A stretch of DNA of 64,000 nucleotides, from assembly GCA_035304345.1 (NCBI GenBank), contig DATGQE010000091.1, forward strand, positions 18,380 through 82,379. The letters are read 5' to 3'. Source of the stretch: IDS-8 sp035304345 (GTDB taxonomy: Bacteria > Pseudomonadota > Gammaproteobacteria > Steroidobacterales > Woeseiaceae). A model generated the notes under the pieces. It searched no databases. It was not told where the DNA came from and saw only the letters and a program-made list of their open reading frames with translations. Position numbers and translations under genes: made by a program. This document shows, in pieces, positions 46,431 to 55,283 of this stretch (the first letter of the stretch is position 1; every line of letters starts with the position of its first letter).

Positions 46431-46453
46431 AAACCCCGCTTCCGGGGTTTTTT
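46431..46453 (+). terminator. intrinsic terminator t1 upstream of rimP
   Basis: An 8-bp stem AAACCCCG/CGGGGTTT with a four-base CTTC loop, running into a T tract at 46448-46453. Confidence 0.85.
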
Positions 46454-46500
46454 GTTGCCCGGCGGTTGCGCCGGCGGCCGTGGGCAGGCGCGGGAAGGGA

Positions 46501-46522
46501 ATGGGCCGAAGGCCCATTTTTT
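46501..46522 (+). terminator. intrinsic terminator t2 upstream of rimP
   Basis: A perfect 7-bp stem ATGGGCC/GGCCCAT with GAA loop followed by a run of T. Together with t1 it lies between the promoter and rimP, recalling the two terminators after metY in the E. coli metY-nusA-infB operon; read-through or antitermination would control the operon. Confidence 0.85.
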
Positions 46523-46555
46523 GTTTGTGAACGGTTAGTTGGGTGCTTTACCTCG

Positions 46556-47005
46556 ATGACCGGTGAGGAACTGGCCAGGCTGCTCGAACCCACCGTGGAG
46601 CGCATGGGATACGAGCTCACCGACCTCGAGCTCCGCTTCGGGGGCCGGGACGGCCTGGTGCGGGTGTTCATCGACCGGGCCGGGGGAGTGGGACTCGCCG
46701 ACTGCGAGGCGGTGAGCCGCCAGCTCTCGGCGCTGCTCGACGTGGAGGACCCGCTGCCCGGGCATTACGTGCTCGAGGTCTCGTCACCCGGCCTCGACCG
46801 GAAGCTGACGAAGCCCGCGCATTTCCGGCGCTTCGTCGGCGAGGACGTGCGGGTGAAGCTGCGGGCGCCCGTGGACGGGCGGCGCAACTTCCGCGGCAGG
46901 CTGACGGCCGCGGACGACGAGGACATTGCCGTCGAGGTGGATGGCCAGGTGCACCGTCTGGCGCTGGCCGCGATCGAATCCGCCCGGCTGGTGCCGTCGC
47001 TGTAG
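46556..47005 (+). CDS. rimP: ribosome maturation factor RimP
   Basis: RimP is a 30S subunit assembly factor. The 149-residue protein starts TGEELARLLEPTVERMGYEL and contains the family core RVFIDRAGGVGLADCEAVSRQ (first part shown is enough) and LEVSSPGLDRKLTK near residue 80, at full length. ATG 46556 is used because the in-frame sequence upstream is terminators and the tRNA relic. nusA follows after 23 bp. Confidence 0.95.
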   Translation: MTGEELARLLEPTVERMGYELTDLELRFGGRDGLVRVFIDRAGGVGLADCEAVSRQLSALLDVEDPLPGHYVLEVSSPGLDRKLTKPAHFRRFVGEDVRVKLRAPVDGRRNFRGRLTAADDEDIAVEVDGQVHRLALAAIESARLVPSL

Positions 47006-47028
47006 CGGCAACGCGGAGTGAAAGACGC

Positions 47029-48537
47029 ATGAGCAAGGAAATACTGATGGTCGTCGATGCCGTCTCGAACGAGAAGGGCGTCGACAAGGAAATCATATTC
47101 GAGGCAATCGAAGCCGCGCTCGCGTCCGCGACCCGCAGGCGCCACGGCGAGGACATCGACGTCCGCGTGCAGATCGACCGGGCCACCGGCAACTACGAGA
47201 CGTTCCGCCGCTGGAAGGTGTTCGCGGACGATTCCACCGAGCTCGAGTTCCCGGACCGGGAGCTGCGCCTGGAGGACGCACTCGAGATCGATCCCAACGC
47301 CGAGCCCGGCGGCTACGTGGAAGTGCCGATGGAGTCGGTCGAGTTCGGCCGCATCGCCGCGCAGACCGCGAAGCAGGTCATCGTGCAGAAGGTGCGCGAG
47401 GCCGAGCGGCAGCAGGTCGTCGAGGAATACAAGGATCGCGTGGGCGAGCTGCTCTCCGGCCTGGTGAAGCGGGTCGACCGCAACGGCGTGATCATCGATC
47501 TCGGCGGGAACGCGGAGGGGTTCGTGCCGCGCGACCAGATGGTGCCGCGCGAACCCGTGCGGCCGCAGGACCGCATGAAGGCGCTGCTCGTCGAGGTGCG
47601 CTCGGAGCCTCGCGGCCCGCAGCTTTTCATGACCCGCACCTCGCCGCAGTTCCTCATCGAGCTGTTCAAGATCGAGGTGCCGGAGGTCGGGCAGGGCCTG
47701 ATCGAGATCCTGGGCGCCGCGCGCGATCCTGGCCTGCGCGCCAAGATCGCGGTGAAGAGCAACGATCCGCGCATCGACCCGGTCGGTGCATGCGTCGGCA
47801 TGCGCGGCTCGCGCGTGCAGGCCGTCTCGAACGAGCTGGCCGGTGAGCGAGTGGACATCATTCTCTGGGATGAGAACCCGGCGCAGTTCGTCATCAACGC
47901 GATGTCGCCGGCGGAGGTGCTGTCCATCGTCGTCGACGAGGACGCCCACAGCATGGACATCGCGGTCGAGGAGGACAAGCTGTCGCAGGCGATCGGGCGC
48001 GGCGGCCAGAACATCCGGCTCGCGAGCGAGCTGACCGGCTGGGAGCTCAACGTGATGACGGCGGCGGACGCCGAGCAGAAGAGCGAGGCCGAGACGCGCG
48101 AGCTCCTGGAGCTCTTCACGACGCAGCTCGACGTGGACGAGGAGGTCGCGATGATCCTGATCCAGGAGGGATTCTCGACGATCGAGGAAGTGGCCTACGT
48201 GCCGGCTTCGGAGCTGCTCGAGATCGAGGAGTTCGACGAGGACATCGTGAACGAGCTCCGTAACCGCGCGCGGGACGTCCTGCTCACGCAGGCGATCGTG
48301 CAGGAAGAGAAGATCGACGAGGCCGAGCCCGCCGAGGACCTGCTGTCGCTCGAGGGCATGGATCGCGGGCTCGCCTTCAAGCTCGCGAGCGAGGGTGTCG
48401 TCACCCGCGAGGACCTTGCGGAGCTCGCGGTGGACGATTTGTTGAACATCAACGAGGACATGGACCAGGAGGCGGCTGCCGCCCTCATCATGAAGGCGCG
48501 GGCGCACTGGTTCGAGGCGGAGCAACAGGCGCAGTAA
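47029..48537 (+). CDS. nusA: transcription termination/antitermination protein NusA
   Basis: NusA binds RNA polymerase and modulates pausing, termination and antitermination. The 502-residue protein has the N-terminal polymerase-binding domain, an S1 domain (GLVKRVDRNGVIIDLGGNAEG near residue 143), KH domains (GACVGMRGSRVQAVSNEL near 247 and IGRGGQNIRLAS near 323) and two C-terminal acidic repeats (about 365-500), the layout of gammaproteobacterial NusA. Confidence 0.97.
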   Translation: MSKEILMVVDAVSNEKGVDKEIIFEAIEAALASATRRRHGEDIDVRVQIDRATGNYETFRRWKVFADDSTELEFPDRELRLEDALEIDPNAEPGGYVEVPMESVEFGRIAAQTAKQVIVQKVREAERQQVVEEYKDRVGELLSGLVKRVDRNGVIIDLGGNAEGFVPRDQMVPREPVRPQDRMKALLVEVRSEPRGPQLFMTRTSPQFLIELFKIEVPEVGQGLIEILGAARDPGLRAKIAVKSNDPRIDPVGACVGMRGSRVQAVSNELAGERVDIILWDENPAQFVINAMSPAEVLSIVVDEDAHSMDIAVEEDKLSQAIGRGGQNIRLASELTGWELNVMTAADAEQKSEAETRELLELFTTQLDVDEEVAMILIQEGFSTIEEVAYVPASELLEIEEFDEDIVNELRNRARDVLLTQAIVQEEKIDEAEPAEDLLSLEGMDRGLAFKLASEGVVTREDLAELAVDDLLNINEDMDQEAAAALIMKARAHWFEAEQQAQ

Positions 48538-48554
48538 CGGTGAGATTGGACAAG

Positions 48555-48660
48555 GTAGGAGCAATTACAGCGCACGGACAGGAACGACGCAGCTCGCGAG
48601 CTGCAGGGTTCCCGTCGCGCGCCGCGGGCAGTTTCGGTCGCGCGCAGTGCGCGCTCCTAC
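48555..48660. repeat. REP-like inverted repeat in the infB leader
   Basis: Outer arms GTAGGAGC (48555-48562) and GCTCCTAC (48653-48660) enclose a 14-bp perfect palindrome CAGCTCGCGAGCTG (48590-48603) and a GC-rich stretch. It nearly fills the nusA-infB gap, and its right arm matches 12658-12668. The transcript would form a long hairpin before infB. Confidence 0.5.
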
Positions 48661-48675
48661 ACGGGAGAGTGAACA

Positions 48676-51192
48676 ATGGCTGACGTCACAGTCGCACAAT
48701 TCGCGGATGTGCTGAAGGTGCCGGTGGACAAGCTGCTCGCGCAGCTCGACGAGGCCGGCATCAAGGTGAGCGGATCCGAAGACACCATCAGCGAGGAAGC
48801 GAAGCTCGAGCTCCTGACGCACCTGCGGCGCAGCCATGGCCAGGACGCCACCCTGCCGGCCGCGCCCAAGCGCATCACGCTCAAGCGCAAGTCGCAGTCC
48901 GAGCTGAGGCTGTCCGGTGCCCAGGGCCGCTCGCGCACGGTGAACGTCGAGGTACGGCGCAAGCGCACCTACATCAAGCGCGACGTCCTCGAGGAGCAGG
49001 CACAGAAGGAACAGGCCGAGCTCGACCGCCGGCGCCGCGAGGAGCAGGAGCGGCTCGAGGCCGAGAAGCGCGAGCAGGAGCGCCTCCGCGCCGAAAGGGA
49101 ACAGCAGGCACGCGCCGAGGAAGACAAGCGCAAGGAAGATGCCGCACGCCAGCAGGCGGAGCAGGAAGCCCGCGAGGCGGCCGCGCGCGCCGCGGCGGAG
49201 GAAAAGGCACGGCTCGAACGCGCCGAGCAGGATGCACGCGAGCGGCGCCAGAAGGAGAAGCAGAAGGCGGCGGCCCCGACGCCGAAGCCCACCGAGACCC
49301 GTTACGGCCGCAAGGAATTGCACGTCGCCGGCGACAAGAGCGGGCGCCGCAAGCGCAAGACGCCGCTCCGCCGCCGTCCCGTGTCGCTGAGCACCGAGGG
49401 CCAGCACGGATTCGAACGGCCTACGGCGCCGGTCGTGCGCGAGGTGGAGATCCCGGAGAGCATCGCGGTCTCCGAGCTTGCCCAGCGCATGGCGGTGAAG
49501 GCGAACGAAGTCATCAAGGTGCTCTTCAACATGGGGTTGATGGTGACCATCAACCAGGTGATCGACCAGGACACGGCGACGCTGGTCGTCGAGGAGCTCG
49601 GGCATACCGCCAAGCCGATCTCGGGCAAGCCGAAGGACGTGGACCTGCTCGCGGACGAGCAGGTGGTGGAAGGCGAGAAGCTGCCGCGCGCGCCGGTGGT
49701 GACGGTCATGGGCCATGTCGACCACGGCAAGACGTCGCTGCTCGACTACATCCGCCGCGCCAAGGTGGCGGAAGGGGAGGCCGGCGGCATCACGCAGCAC
49801 ATCGGCGCCTACAAGGTCGAGACCGACAAGGGCGGCATCACGTTCCTCGATACGCCGGGCCACGCCGCGTTCACCGCCATGCGGGCGCGTGGTGCGCAGG
49901 CGACCGACATCGTCGTGCTGGTCGTGGCAGCCGACGACGGCGTGAAGCCGCAGACGGTCGAAGCCATCCAGCACGCGAAGGCGGCGGACGTGCCGATCGT
50001 CGTGGCGGTCAACAAGATCGACAAGGAAAGCGCCGATCCGGACCGCGTGAAGAACGAGCTTTCGCAGTACGAGATCATCTCGGAAGAGTGGGGCGGCGAG
50101 CACCTGTTCGTGAACGTCTCTGCGCTCACCGGCGAGGGAGTGGACGCCCTGCTCGACGCGATCCTGCTGCAGGCGGAGGTGATGGATCTCAAGGCGGTCG
50201 TCGACGCGCCTGCCCAGGGCATCGTCATCGAGTCGAGCCTCGAGAAAGGCCGGGGCGCAGTGGCGACGCTGCTGGTGCAGTCCGGCACGCTCAAGCAGGG
50301 TGACATCATCATCGCCGGCGAGGAGTACGGTCGCGTCCGCAACATGTTCGACGAGAACCAGCAGGTGGTGGATAGCGCCGGGCCGTCGACCCCGGTCGTC
50401 GTGCTCGGGTTGTCGAAGACGCCGAACGCGGGCGACGACTTCCTCGTGGTGAAGAACGAGCGCAAGGCGCGCGAGGTCGCGGAGTACCGCCAGGCCAAGG
50501 CACGCGAGTCGAAGCTCGCGCAGCAGCAGGCGGCGAAGCTCGAGGACATGTTCAGCCAGATGACGGAGGGAGAGGAGAAGACCATCCCGCTGCTGATCAA
50601 GTCCGACGTGCACGGCAGTGCGGAAGCGCTGCGCGACGCGCTCACGAAGCTGTCGACCGACGAGGTGAAGGTCAAGGTGATCGCCTCCGGCGTCGGCGGC
50701 ATCACCGAGTCGGACGCCACGCTGGCGGCGGCATCCAAGGCCACGATCATCGGGTTCAACGTGCGCGCGGACAACGCGGCGCGGAACGCGATCAAGGAAT
50801 CGGGCGTGGACGTTCGCTACTACAGCATCATCTACGAGGCGATCGACGACGTGAAGGCGGCGATGAGCGGCCTGCTCGCACCGGAGATCCGGGAGAACAT
50901 CGTCGGCCTGGCCGAGGTGAAGGAGGTCTTCGTGTCGCCGAAGTTCGGCAACATCGCGGGCTGCATCGTCACCGAGGGCTACGTCCGGCGCAACAACCCG
51001 ATTCGCGTGCTGCGCGACAACGTCGTCATCTTCGAAGGCGAGCTGGAGTCGCTCAGGCGCTTCAAGGACGACGTGAACGAGGTCAGGGCCGGTACGGAAT
51101 GCGGCATTGGCGTCAGGAACTATAATGACGTCAAGGTAGGCGACCAGATCGAGTGCTACGAGCGCGTCGAGGTGGCGCGCAAGATCGACTGA
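48676..51192 (+). CDS. infB: translation initiation factor IF-2
   Basis: IF-2 is the GTPase that brings fMet-tRNA to the 30S subunit. The 838 residues comprise an IF2-N domain, a long charged Lys/Arg/Glu-rich coiled segment (about 100-200), the G domain with GHVDHGKTSLLD (near residue 346), DTPGHAAF and NKID, and C-terminal domains. The ATG follows GGGAGAGTGAACA, a good RBS. Confidence 0.97.
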   Translation: MADVTVAQFADVLKVPVDKLLAQLDEAGIKVSGSEDTISEEAKLELLTHLRRSHGQDATLPAAPKRITLKRKSQSELRLSGAQGRSRTVNVEVRRKRTYIKRDVLEEQAQKEQAELDRRRREEQERLEAEKREQERLRAEREQQARAEEDKRKEDAARQQAEQEAREAAARAAAEEKARLERAEQDARERRQKEKQKAAAPTPKPTETRYGRKELHVAGDKSGRRKRKTPLRRRPVSLSTEGQHGFERPTAPVVREVEIPESIAVSELAQRMAVKANEVIKVLFNMGLMVTINQVIDQDTATLVVEELGHTAKPISGKPKDVDLLADEQVVEGEKLPRAPVVTVMGHVDHGKTSLLDYIRRAKVAEGEAGGITQHIGAYKVETDKGGITFLDTPGHAAFTAMRARGAQATDIVVLVVAADDGVKPQTVEAIQHAKAADVPIVVAVNKIDKESADPDRVKNELSQYEIISEEWGGEHLFVNVSALTGEGVDALLDAILLQAEVMDLKAVVDAPAQGIVIESSLEKGRGAVATLLVQSGTLKQGDIIIAGEEYGRVRNMFDENQQVVDSAGPSTPVVVLGLSKTPNAGDDFLVVKNERKAREVAEYRQAKARESKLAQQQAAKLEDMFSQMTEGEEKTIPLLIKSDVHGSAEALRDALTKLSTDEVKVKVIASGVGGITESDATLAAASKATIIGFNVRADNAARNAIKESGVDVRYYSIIYEAIDDVKAAMSGLLAPEIRENIVGLAEVKEVFVSPKFGNIAGCIVTEGYVRRNNPIRVLRDNVVIFEGELESLRRFKDDVNEVRAGTECGIGVRNYNDVKVGDQIECYERVEVARKID

Positions 51193-51238
51193 TCGCCCGC
51201 TCCCGATCGTCTTTTCAGTACCCGGTCCGCTTCGTCGC

Positions 51239-51601
51239 ATGCCGCGCGAATTCTCACGCCACCAGCGCCTCGCGGCGCAGATCCAGCGGATCCTGAGCGA
51301 CCTGCTGCGGTTCGAGGTCAAGGATCCCGGGGTCGCGCGCGTGTCGATCACCTCGGTCGACCTCTCGAAGGACCTGAGCGTGGCGCGGGTCTACTTCAAC
51401 CTGCTCGACCCGGAAGCCGATCCGGCGCCGGCGGAAGAGGGACTGCGGCGTGCGGCCGGGTTCCTCCGCAGCCGGCTCGGCGGTGCGCTCGACGTGCGTC
51501 ACGTGCCGGAGCTGCGCTTCGTCCATGACGACAGCATCGCCCGCGGGTTCGAGATCAGCCGCCTGATCGACAGCGCGAAACCGGGCGGCGACGGGGAATG
51601 A
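51239..51601 (+). CDS. rbfA: 30S ribosome-binding factor RbfA
   Basis: A KH-fold 16S rRNA/30S maturation and cold-adaptation factor. The 120 residues include RVAAQI-like RLAAQIQRILSDLLRFEVKD at the N-terminus and VPELRFVHDDSIARGFEIS near the C-terminus. It overlaps truB by four bases (ATGA), so translation is coupled. Confidence 0.95.
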   Translation: MPREFSRHQRLAAQIQRILSDLLRFEVKDPGVARVSITSVDLSKDLSVARVYFNLLDPEADPAPAEEGLRRAAGFLRSRLGGALDVRHVPELRFVHDDSIARGFEISRLIDSAKPGGDGE

Positions 51602-52521
51602 GCCGGAGCGCAACCCGCGACCCGGTGCACGGCCTCCTGCTCCTGAACAAACCGGCCGGGCTGACGTCCAACCGGGCGCTGCAGAAGGTCAAGCGCCTGC
51701 TCGGCGCGCGCAAGGCCGGGCACACGGGGGCGCTGGACCCGGCGGCGACCGGGATGCTGCCGCTGTGCTTCGGCGAGGCGACGAAGATCGCGGCGTTCCT
51801 GCTCGAGGCCGACAAGGCGTACCGGGTCGTGGCCCGCCTGGGCAGTGCGACCGACACCGGCGACGCCGACGGCCGGGTCACCGAGACCGCCCCCGTGCCC
51901 GCGCTCGGTGCCGCCGGGTGGCAGCGGGTGCTGGGGCAGTTCGTCGGCGAGATCGAGCAGGTGCCGCCCATGTACTCGGCCCTGAAGAAGGACGGGCGGC
52001 GCCTGTACGAGCTCGCCCGCCGCGGCGAGGAGGTCGAGCGGGCCGCACGCAAGGTCCGGATCCACGACCTCCGGCTGCTCGAGGCTTTCGGCGACCGGCT
52101 GGTTTTCCGCGTGCGTTGCTCGAAGGGCACGTACGTCCGTACGCTGGTGGAGGACCTCGCCCGCGCGGCGGGCACGGTGGCGCACACCGCCGCCCTGCAT
52201 CGCGAGTCGGTGGGGCCGTTCAGGCCCGAGGACATGATCGACCTCGCCGAGGCCGAGCGGCTCGCCGCCGAAGGCCCCGGGCCACTGAGAGCCCGCCTGC
52301 TTCCCGTGGACCGGGGGCTCGCCGGCTGGCCGGAGGAGCGCCTGGGCGCCGAGGCCGCCAGGCGTTTTCTCGACGGCCAGGCCGTGCTCGCGGGCTCCCC
52401 GCTGCCTGCCCCGGGCCCCGTCCGGGTGTACGGGGACGGGGAATTCCTGGGCGTCGGGGAGATCGGGCCGGGGGGGCGGCTGCGGCCGCGGCGGATCATT
52501 CGCCCGGGAACTTCCGGGTGA
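51598..52521 (+). CDS. truB: tRNA pseudouridine(55) synthase TruB
   Basis: TruB makes pseudouridine 55 in the T-loop of tRNAs. The 307-residue protein has the catalytic Asp in KAGHTGALDPAATGMLP (near residue 47), the YRVVARLG segment, and SKGTYVRTLVEDLA; a C-terminal PUA-like domain follows. It is cotranscribed with rbfA. Confidence 0.95.
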   Translation: MSRSATRDPVHGLLLLNKPAGLTSNRALQKVKRLLGARKAGHTGALDPAATGMLPLCFGEATKIAAFLLEADKAYRVVARLGSATDTGDADGRVTETAPVPALGAAGWQRVLGQFVGEIEQVPPMYSALKKDGRRLYELARRGEEVERAARKVRIHDLRLLEAFGDRLVFRVRCSKGTYVRTLVEDLARAAGTVAHTAALHRESVGPFRPEDMIDLAEAERLAAEGPGPLRARLLPVDRGLAGWPEERLGAEAARRFLDGQAVLAGSPLPAPGPVRVYGDGEFLGVGEIGPGGRLRPRRIIRPGTSG

Positions 52522-52566
52522 GCCCGAATAATTTGCGATTCAGGCTGTTGCTCGCGGATCGCTGAG

Positions 52567-52575
52567 GCTAGAATA
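52567..52575 (+). promoter_or_regulatory. -10 element ahead of rpsO
   Basis: TAGAAT near 52570-52575 with a TTGCTC about 15 bp upstream, about 55 bp ahead of the rpsO ATG. The spacing is short, so the call is tentative; an rpsO promoter here is expected from other gammaproteobacteria. Confidence 0.3.
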
Positions 52576-52630
52576 GCGCGCCTGAAAACAGGGCCAAGAA
52601 ATTGTCAAGACCGATTGGAGTGTCTTAGAG

Positions 52631-52900
52631 ATGTCACTTTCGACGAGCCAGAAGGGCAGCATCATCGCCGAGTACCGGCGGGGCGAGCAGGACACGGGCT
52701 CCCCCGAGGTACAGGTGGCGTTGCTATCCGCACGCATTTCCGAGCTTACCGAGCATTTCGGCAGGCACGAGAAAGATCACCACTCCCGCCAGGGCCTGCT
52801 GAAGATGGTCAACAAGCGCCGCAAGCTGCTCGACTATCTCAAGGCCAAAGACCAGGAACGGTATCGCGAGCTGATCAACCGGCTCGGACTCCGCCGCTGA
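52631..52900 (+). CDS. rpsO: 30S ribosomal protein S15
   Basis: S15 binds the central domain of 16S rRNA. The 89 residues match the family closely (EYRRGEQDTGSPEVQVALL, then HFGRHEKDHHSRQGLLKMV and KRRKLLDYL). A GGAGTG RBS precedes the ATG. pnp follows after 109 bp, the conserved rpsO-pnp pair. Confidence 0.97.
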   Translation: MSLSTSQKGSIIAEYRRGEQDTGSPEVQVALLSARISELTEHFGRHEKDHHSRQGLLKMVNKRRKLLDYLKAKDQERYRELINRLGLRR

Positions 52901-53009
52901 TCGGCGAGTCTTCAATCACGGCACTTCCGACATGAACAGGGCGACTCGGTCGGTCATCTGACGGGCCGGTGCGCGCGGCTGTGCCACATTTTCGCAATCG
53001 AGTACAGAA

Positions 53010-55103
53010 GTGAACGTAATCAAGAAAACCTTCAGGTACGGGGAACACGAGGTTTCCCTCGAGACGGGCCGGATCGCACGGCAGGCGGACGGTGCGGTGC
53101 TGGTCAACATGGCGGATACGATCGTCCTGGTGACCGCGGTAGGCAGGAAGACCGCCGAGCCGGGTCGCGACTTCTTCCCGCTGACGGTCAACTACCAGGA
53201 AAAGACCTACGCGGCAGGCAAGATTCCGGGCGGCTTCTTCAAACGGGAAGGACGCCCCAGTGAAAAAGAAACACTCACGTCCCGCCTGATCGACCGTCCC
53301 CTCCGCCCGCTGTTCCCCAAAGGATTCACGAACGAAGTCCAGGTCATCGCCACGGTGATGTCGCTGAACCCGAACGTGGACCCCGACATTCCGGCGCTGC
53401 TCGGCGCGTCCGCCGCGCTCGCCATCTCCGGCATCCCGTTCAACGGCCCGATCGGCGCCGCACGGGTGGGTTACCGCAATGGCGAGTACCTCCTGAATCC
53501 GGGGCTGGACGTGCTGTCCGAGTCGGCTCTCGACCTCGTGGTGGCCGGGACCGAGGATGCGGTGCTCATGGTCGAATCCGAGGCCAAGCGCCTGTCCGAG
53601 GACGTGATGCTCGGCGCCGTGATGTTCGGTCACGAGAAGATGCAGGACGCGATCCGCGTGATCCGCGAGCTCGCCGCCGAGGCGGGCAAGCCCGCGTGGG
53701 ACTGGCAGGCGCCCGAGGTGGACGTCGCGCTCGACGAGGCGGTCACGCAGCAGGCGCAGGCGGCACTGTCCGACGCGTATCGCGTCACGGACAAGGGCGA
53801 GCGGCGCGACAAGGTTGCCGCCGCCAAGGACGCGGCCGTCGCCGCGCTCGTCAGCGGCGACGCGCCGCGCTGGTCCGAGGAGCAGGTGCGGGAAGCGCTC
53901 GGGCGGCTGGAGAAGCGCATCGTCCGCGAGCGCGTGCTCGCCGGCGAGCCCCGCATCGACGGGCGCGACCACAAGACGGTGCGCCCGATCGACATCGAGG
54001 TCGGCATCCTGCCGCGCGTGCACGGCTCCGCCATCTTCACCCGCGGCGAGACGCAGGCGATCGTGGCGGCAACGCTCGGCACCGGCCGCGACGCCCAGAT
54101 CATCGACGCGATCGAAGGCGAGCGGAAAGAGCCGTTCATGCTTCACTACAACTTCCCGCCGTATTCCGTTGGCGAGACAGGGTTTTTGGGCTCGCCGAAG
54201 CGGCGTGAGATCGGCCACGGCAAGCTCGCCCGGCGCGGCATCCAGGCGGTGATGCCGAACATGGACGAGTTCCCGTACGTGATCCGCGTGGTCTCCGAGA
54301 TCACCGAGTCGAACGGCTCGAGCTCCATGGCTTCGGTCTGCGGCGCGAGCCTGGCGCTCATGGACGCCGGCGTGCCGACCAAGGCGCCGGTCGCCGGCGT
54401 GGCGATGGGCCTCGTCAAGGAAGGCGAGCGCTACCGGGTGCTCACCGACATCCTCGGCGACGAGGACCACCTCGGCGACATGGACTTCAAGGTGGCCGGC
54501 ACGGCCGATGGCGTGACCGCGCTGCAGATGGACATCAAGATCCAGGGCATCACGCGCGAGATCATGAGCGTGGCGCTCGAGCAGGCGAAGGAGGCGCGCC
54601 TCCACATCCTGAACGAGATGGCCAAGGTGATCAGCGAGCCGCGCGCCCAGATGTCCGAGTGGGCGCCGACGATCATGACCTTCAAGATCGACCCCGAGAA
54701 GATCCGGGACGTCATCGGCAAGGGCGGATCCGTCATCCGGGCCATCACGGAGGAGACCGGGGCGACGATCGACATCGAGAACGACGGCACGGTCAAGATC
54801 GCCTCGGTCGACCAGGCGTCCGGCCGCGAGGCGCGTCGCCGCATCGAGCTCATCACCGCCGAGGTGGAGGTCGGGCGCGTGTACGAGGGCAGGGTGGCCC
54901 GCCTGATGGACTTCGGTGCGTTCGTCACGATCCTGCCCGGCCGCGACGGGCTCGTGCACATCTCGCAGATCTCGCACGAGCGCGTCGAGAAGGTCAGCGA
55001 CAAGCTGTCCGAGGGCGACATCGTGAAGGTGAAGGTGCTCGAGGTCGACCGCCAGGGGCGCGTCCGCCTGTCGATGAAAGCGGTGGAAGACGCCGCCGCG
55101 TAG
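53010..55103 (+). CDS. pnp: polyribonucleotide nucleotidyltransferase (PNPase)
   Basis: PNPase is the trimeric 3'-5' phosphorolytic exoribonuclease of the RNA degradosome. The 697 residues contain two RNase PH domains (GGFFKREGRPSEKETLTSRL early; GSSSMASVCGASLALMDAG near residue 437), a KH domain (IGKGGSVIRAITEETGA near 570) and a C-terminal S1 domain (GAFVTILPGRDGLVHISQI). It starts at GTG 53010. Confidence 0.97.
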   Translation: MNVIKKTFRYGEHEVSLETGRIARQADGAVLVNMADTIVLVTAVGRKTAEPGRDFFPLTVNYQEKTYAAGKIPGGFFKREGRPSEKETLTSRLIDRPLRPLFPKGFTNEVQVIATVMSLNPNVDPDIPALLGASAALAISGIPFNGPIGAARVGYRNGEYLLNPGLDVLSESALDLVVAGTEDAVLMVESEAKRLSEDVMLGAVMFGHEKMQDAIRVIRELAAEAGKPAWDWQAPEVDVALDEAVTQQAQAALSDAYRVTDKGERRDKVAAAKDAAVAALVSGDAPRWSEEQVREALGRLEKRIVRERVLAGEPRIDGRDHKTVRPIDIEVGILPRVHGSAIFTRGETQAIVAATLGTGRDAQIIDAIEGERKEPFMLHYNFPPYSVGETGFLGSPKRREIGHGKLARRGIQAVMPNMDEFPYVIRVVSEITESNGSSSMASVCGASLALMDAGVPTKAPVAGVAMGLVKEGERYRVLTDILGDEDHLGDMDFKVAGTADGVTALQMDIKIQGITREIMSVALEQAKEARLHILNEMAKVISEPRAQMSEWAPTIMTFKIDPEKIRDVIGKGGSVIRAITEETGATIDIENDGTVKIASVDQASGREARRRIELITAEVEVGRVYEGRVARLMDFGAFVTILPGRDGLVHISQISHERVEKVSDKLSEGDIVKVKVLEVDRQGRVRLSMKAVEDAAA

Positions 55104-55283
55104 GAGCGCCTTGACCGAAACGACGATCGCGCGACCGCGGTCGTCGGGTGCTCGTGACGCGAGCCCTGCGGGCAAGACACCGGCCCGCTGGAAGTGCCCG
55201 CGCCCTTCCGGCGGACCGCTTGTGTTCCCGGCGGCCGGGGTTTCCGCTAACCGTCCGCCGCAACCCGGGATCGCGAGAAGAGC

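Larger units (their letters stand above)
46349..46453 (+). ncRNA. candidate short RNA containing a tRNA-fMet 3'-end relic
   Basis: From the predicted start to the first terminator the RNA would be about 105 nt. It includes the tRNA-like 3' end (46394-46413), overlapping a 9-bp hairpin GCTGCCAGG-GT-CCTGGCAGC at 46407-46426, and the terminator at 46431-46453. It cannot fold as a full tRNA. It may be leader RNA of the rimP operon, a degraded tRNA gene or a functional sRNA. Confidence 0.4.

Noticed and set aside
46349..46453. 4.5S/SRP RNA
   Set aside because: The conserved GGAAGCAGCC-type apical motif and long rod fold are absent.
46010..46555. In-frame extension upstream of rimP
   Set aside because: It passes through the PatZ-like gene on the other strand, the tRNA relic and two terminators; RimP starts normally at 46556.
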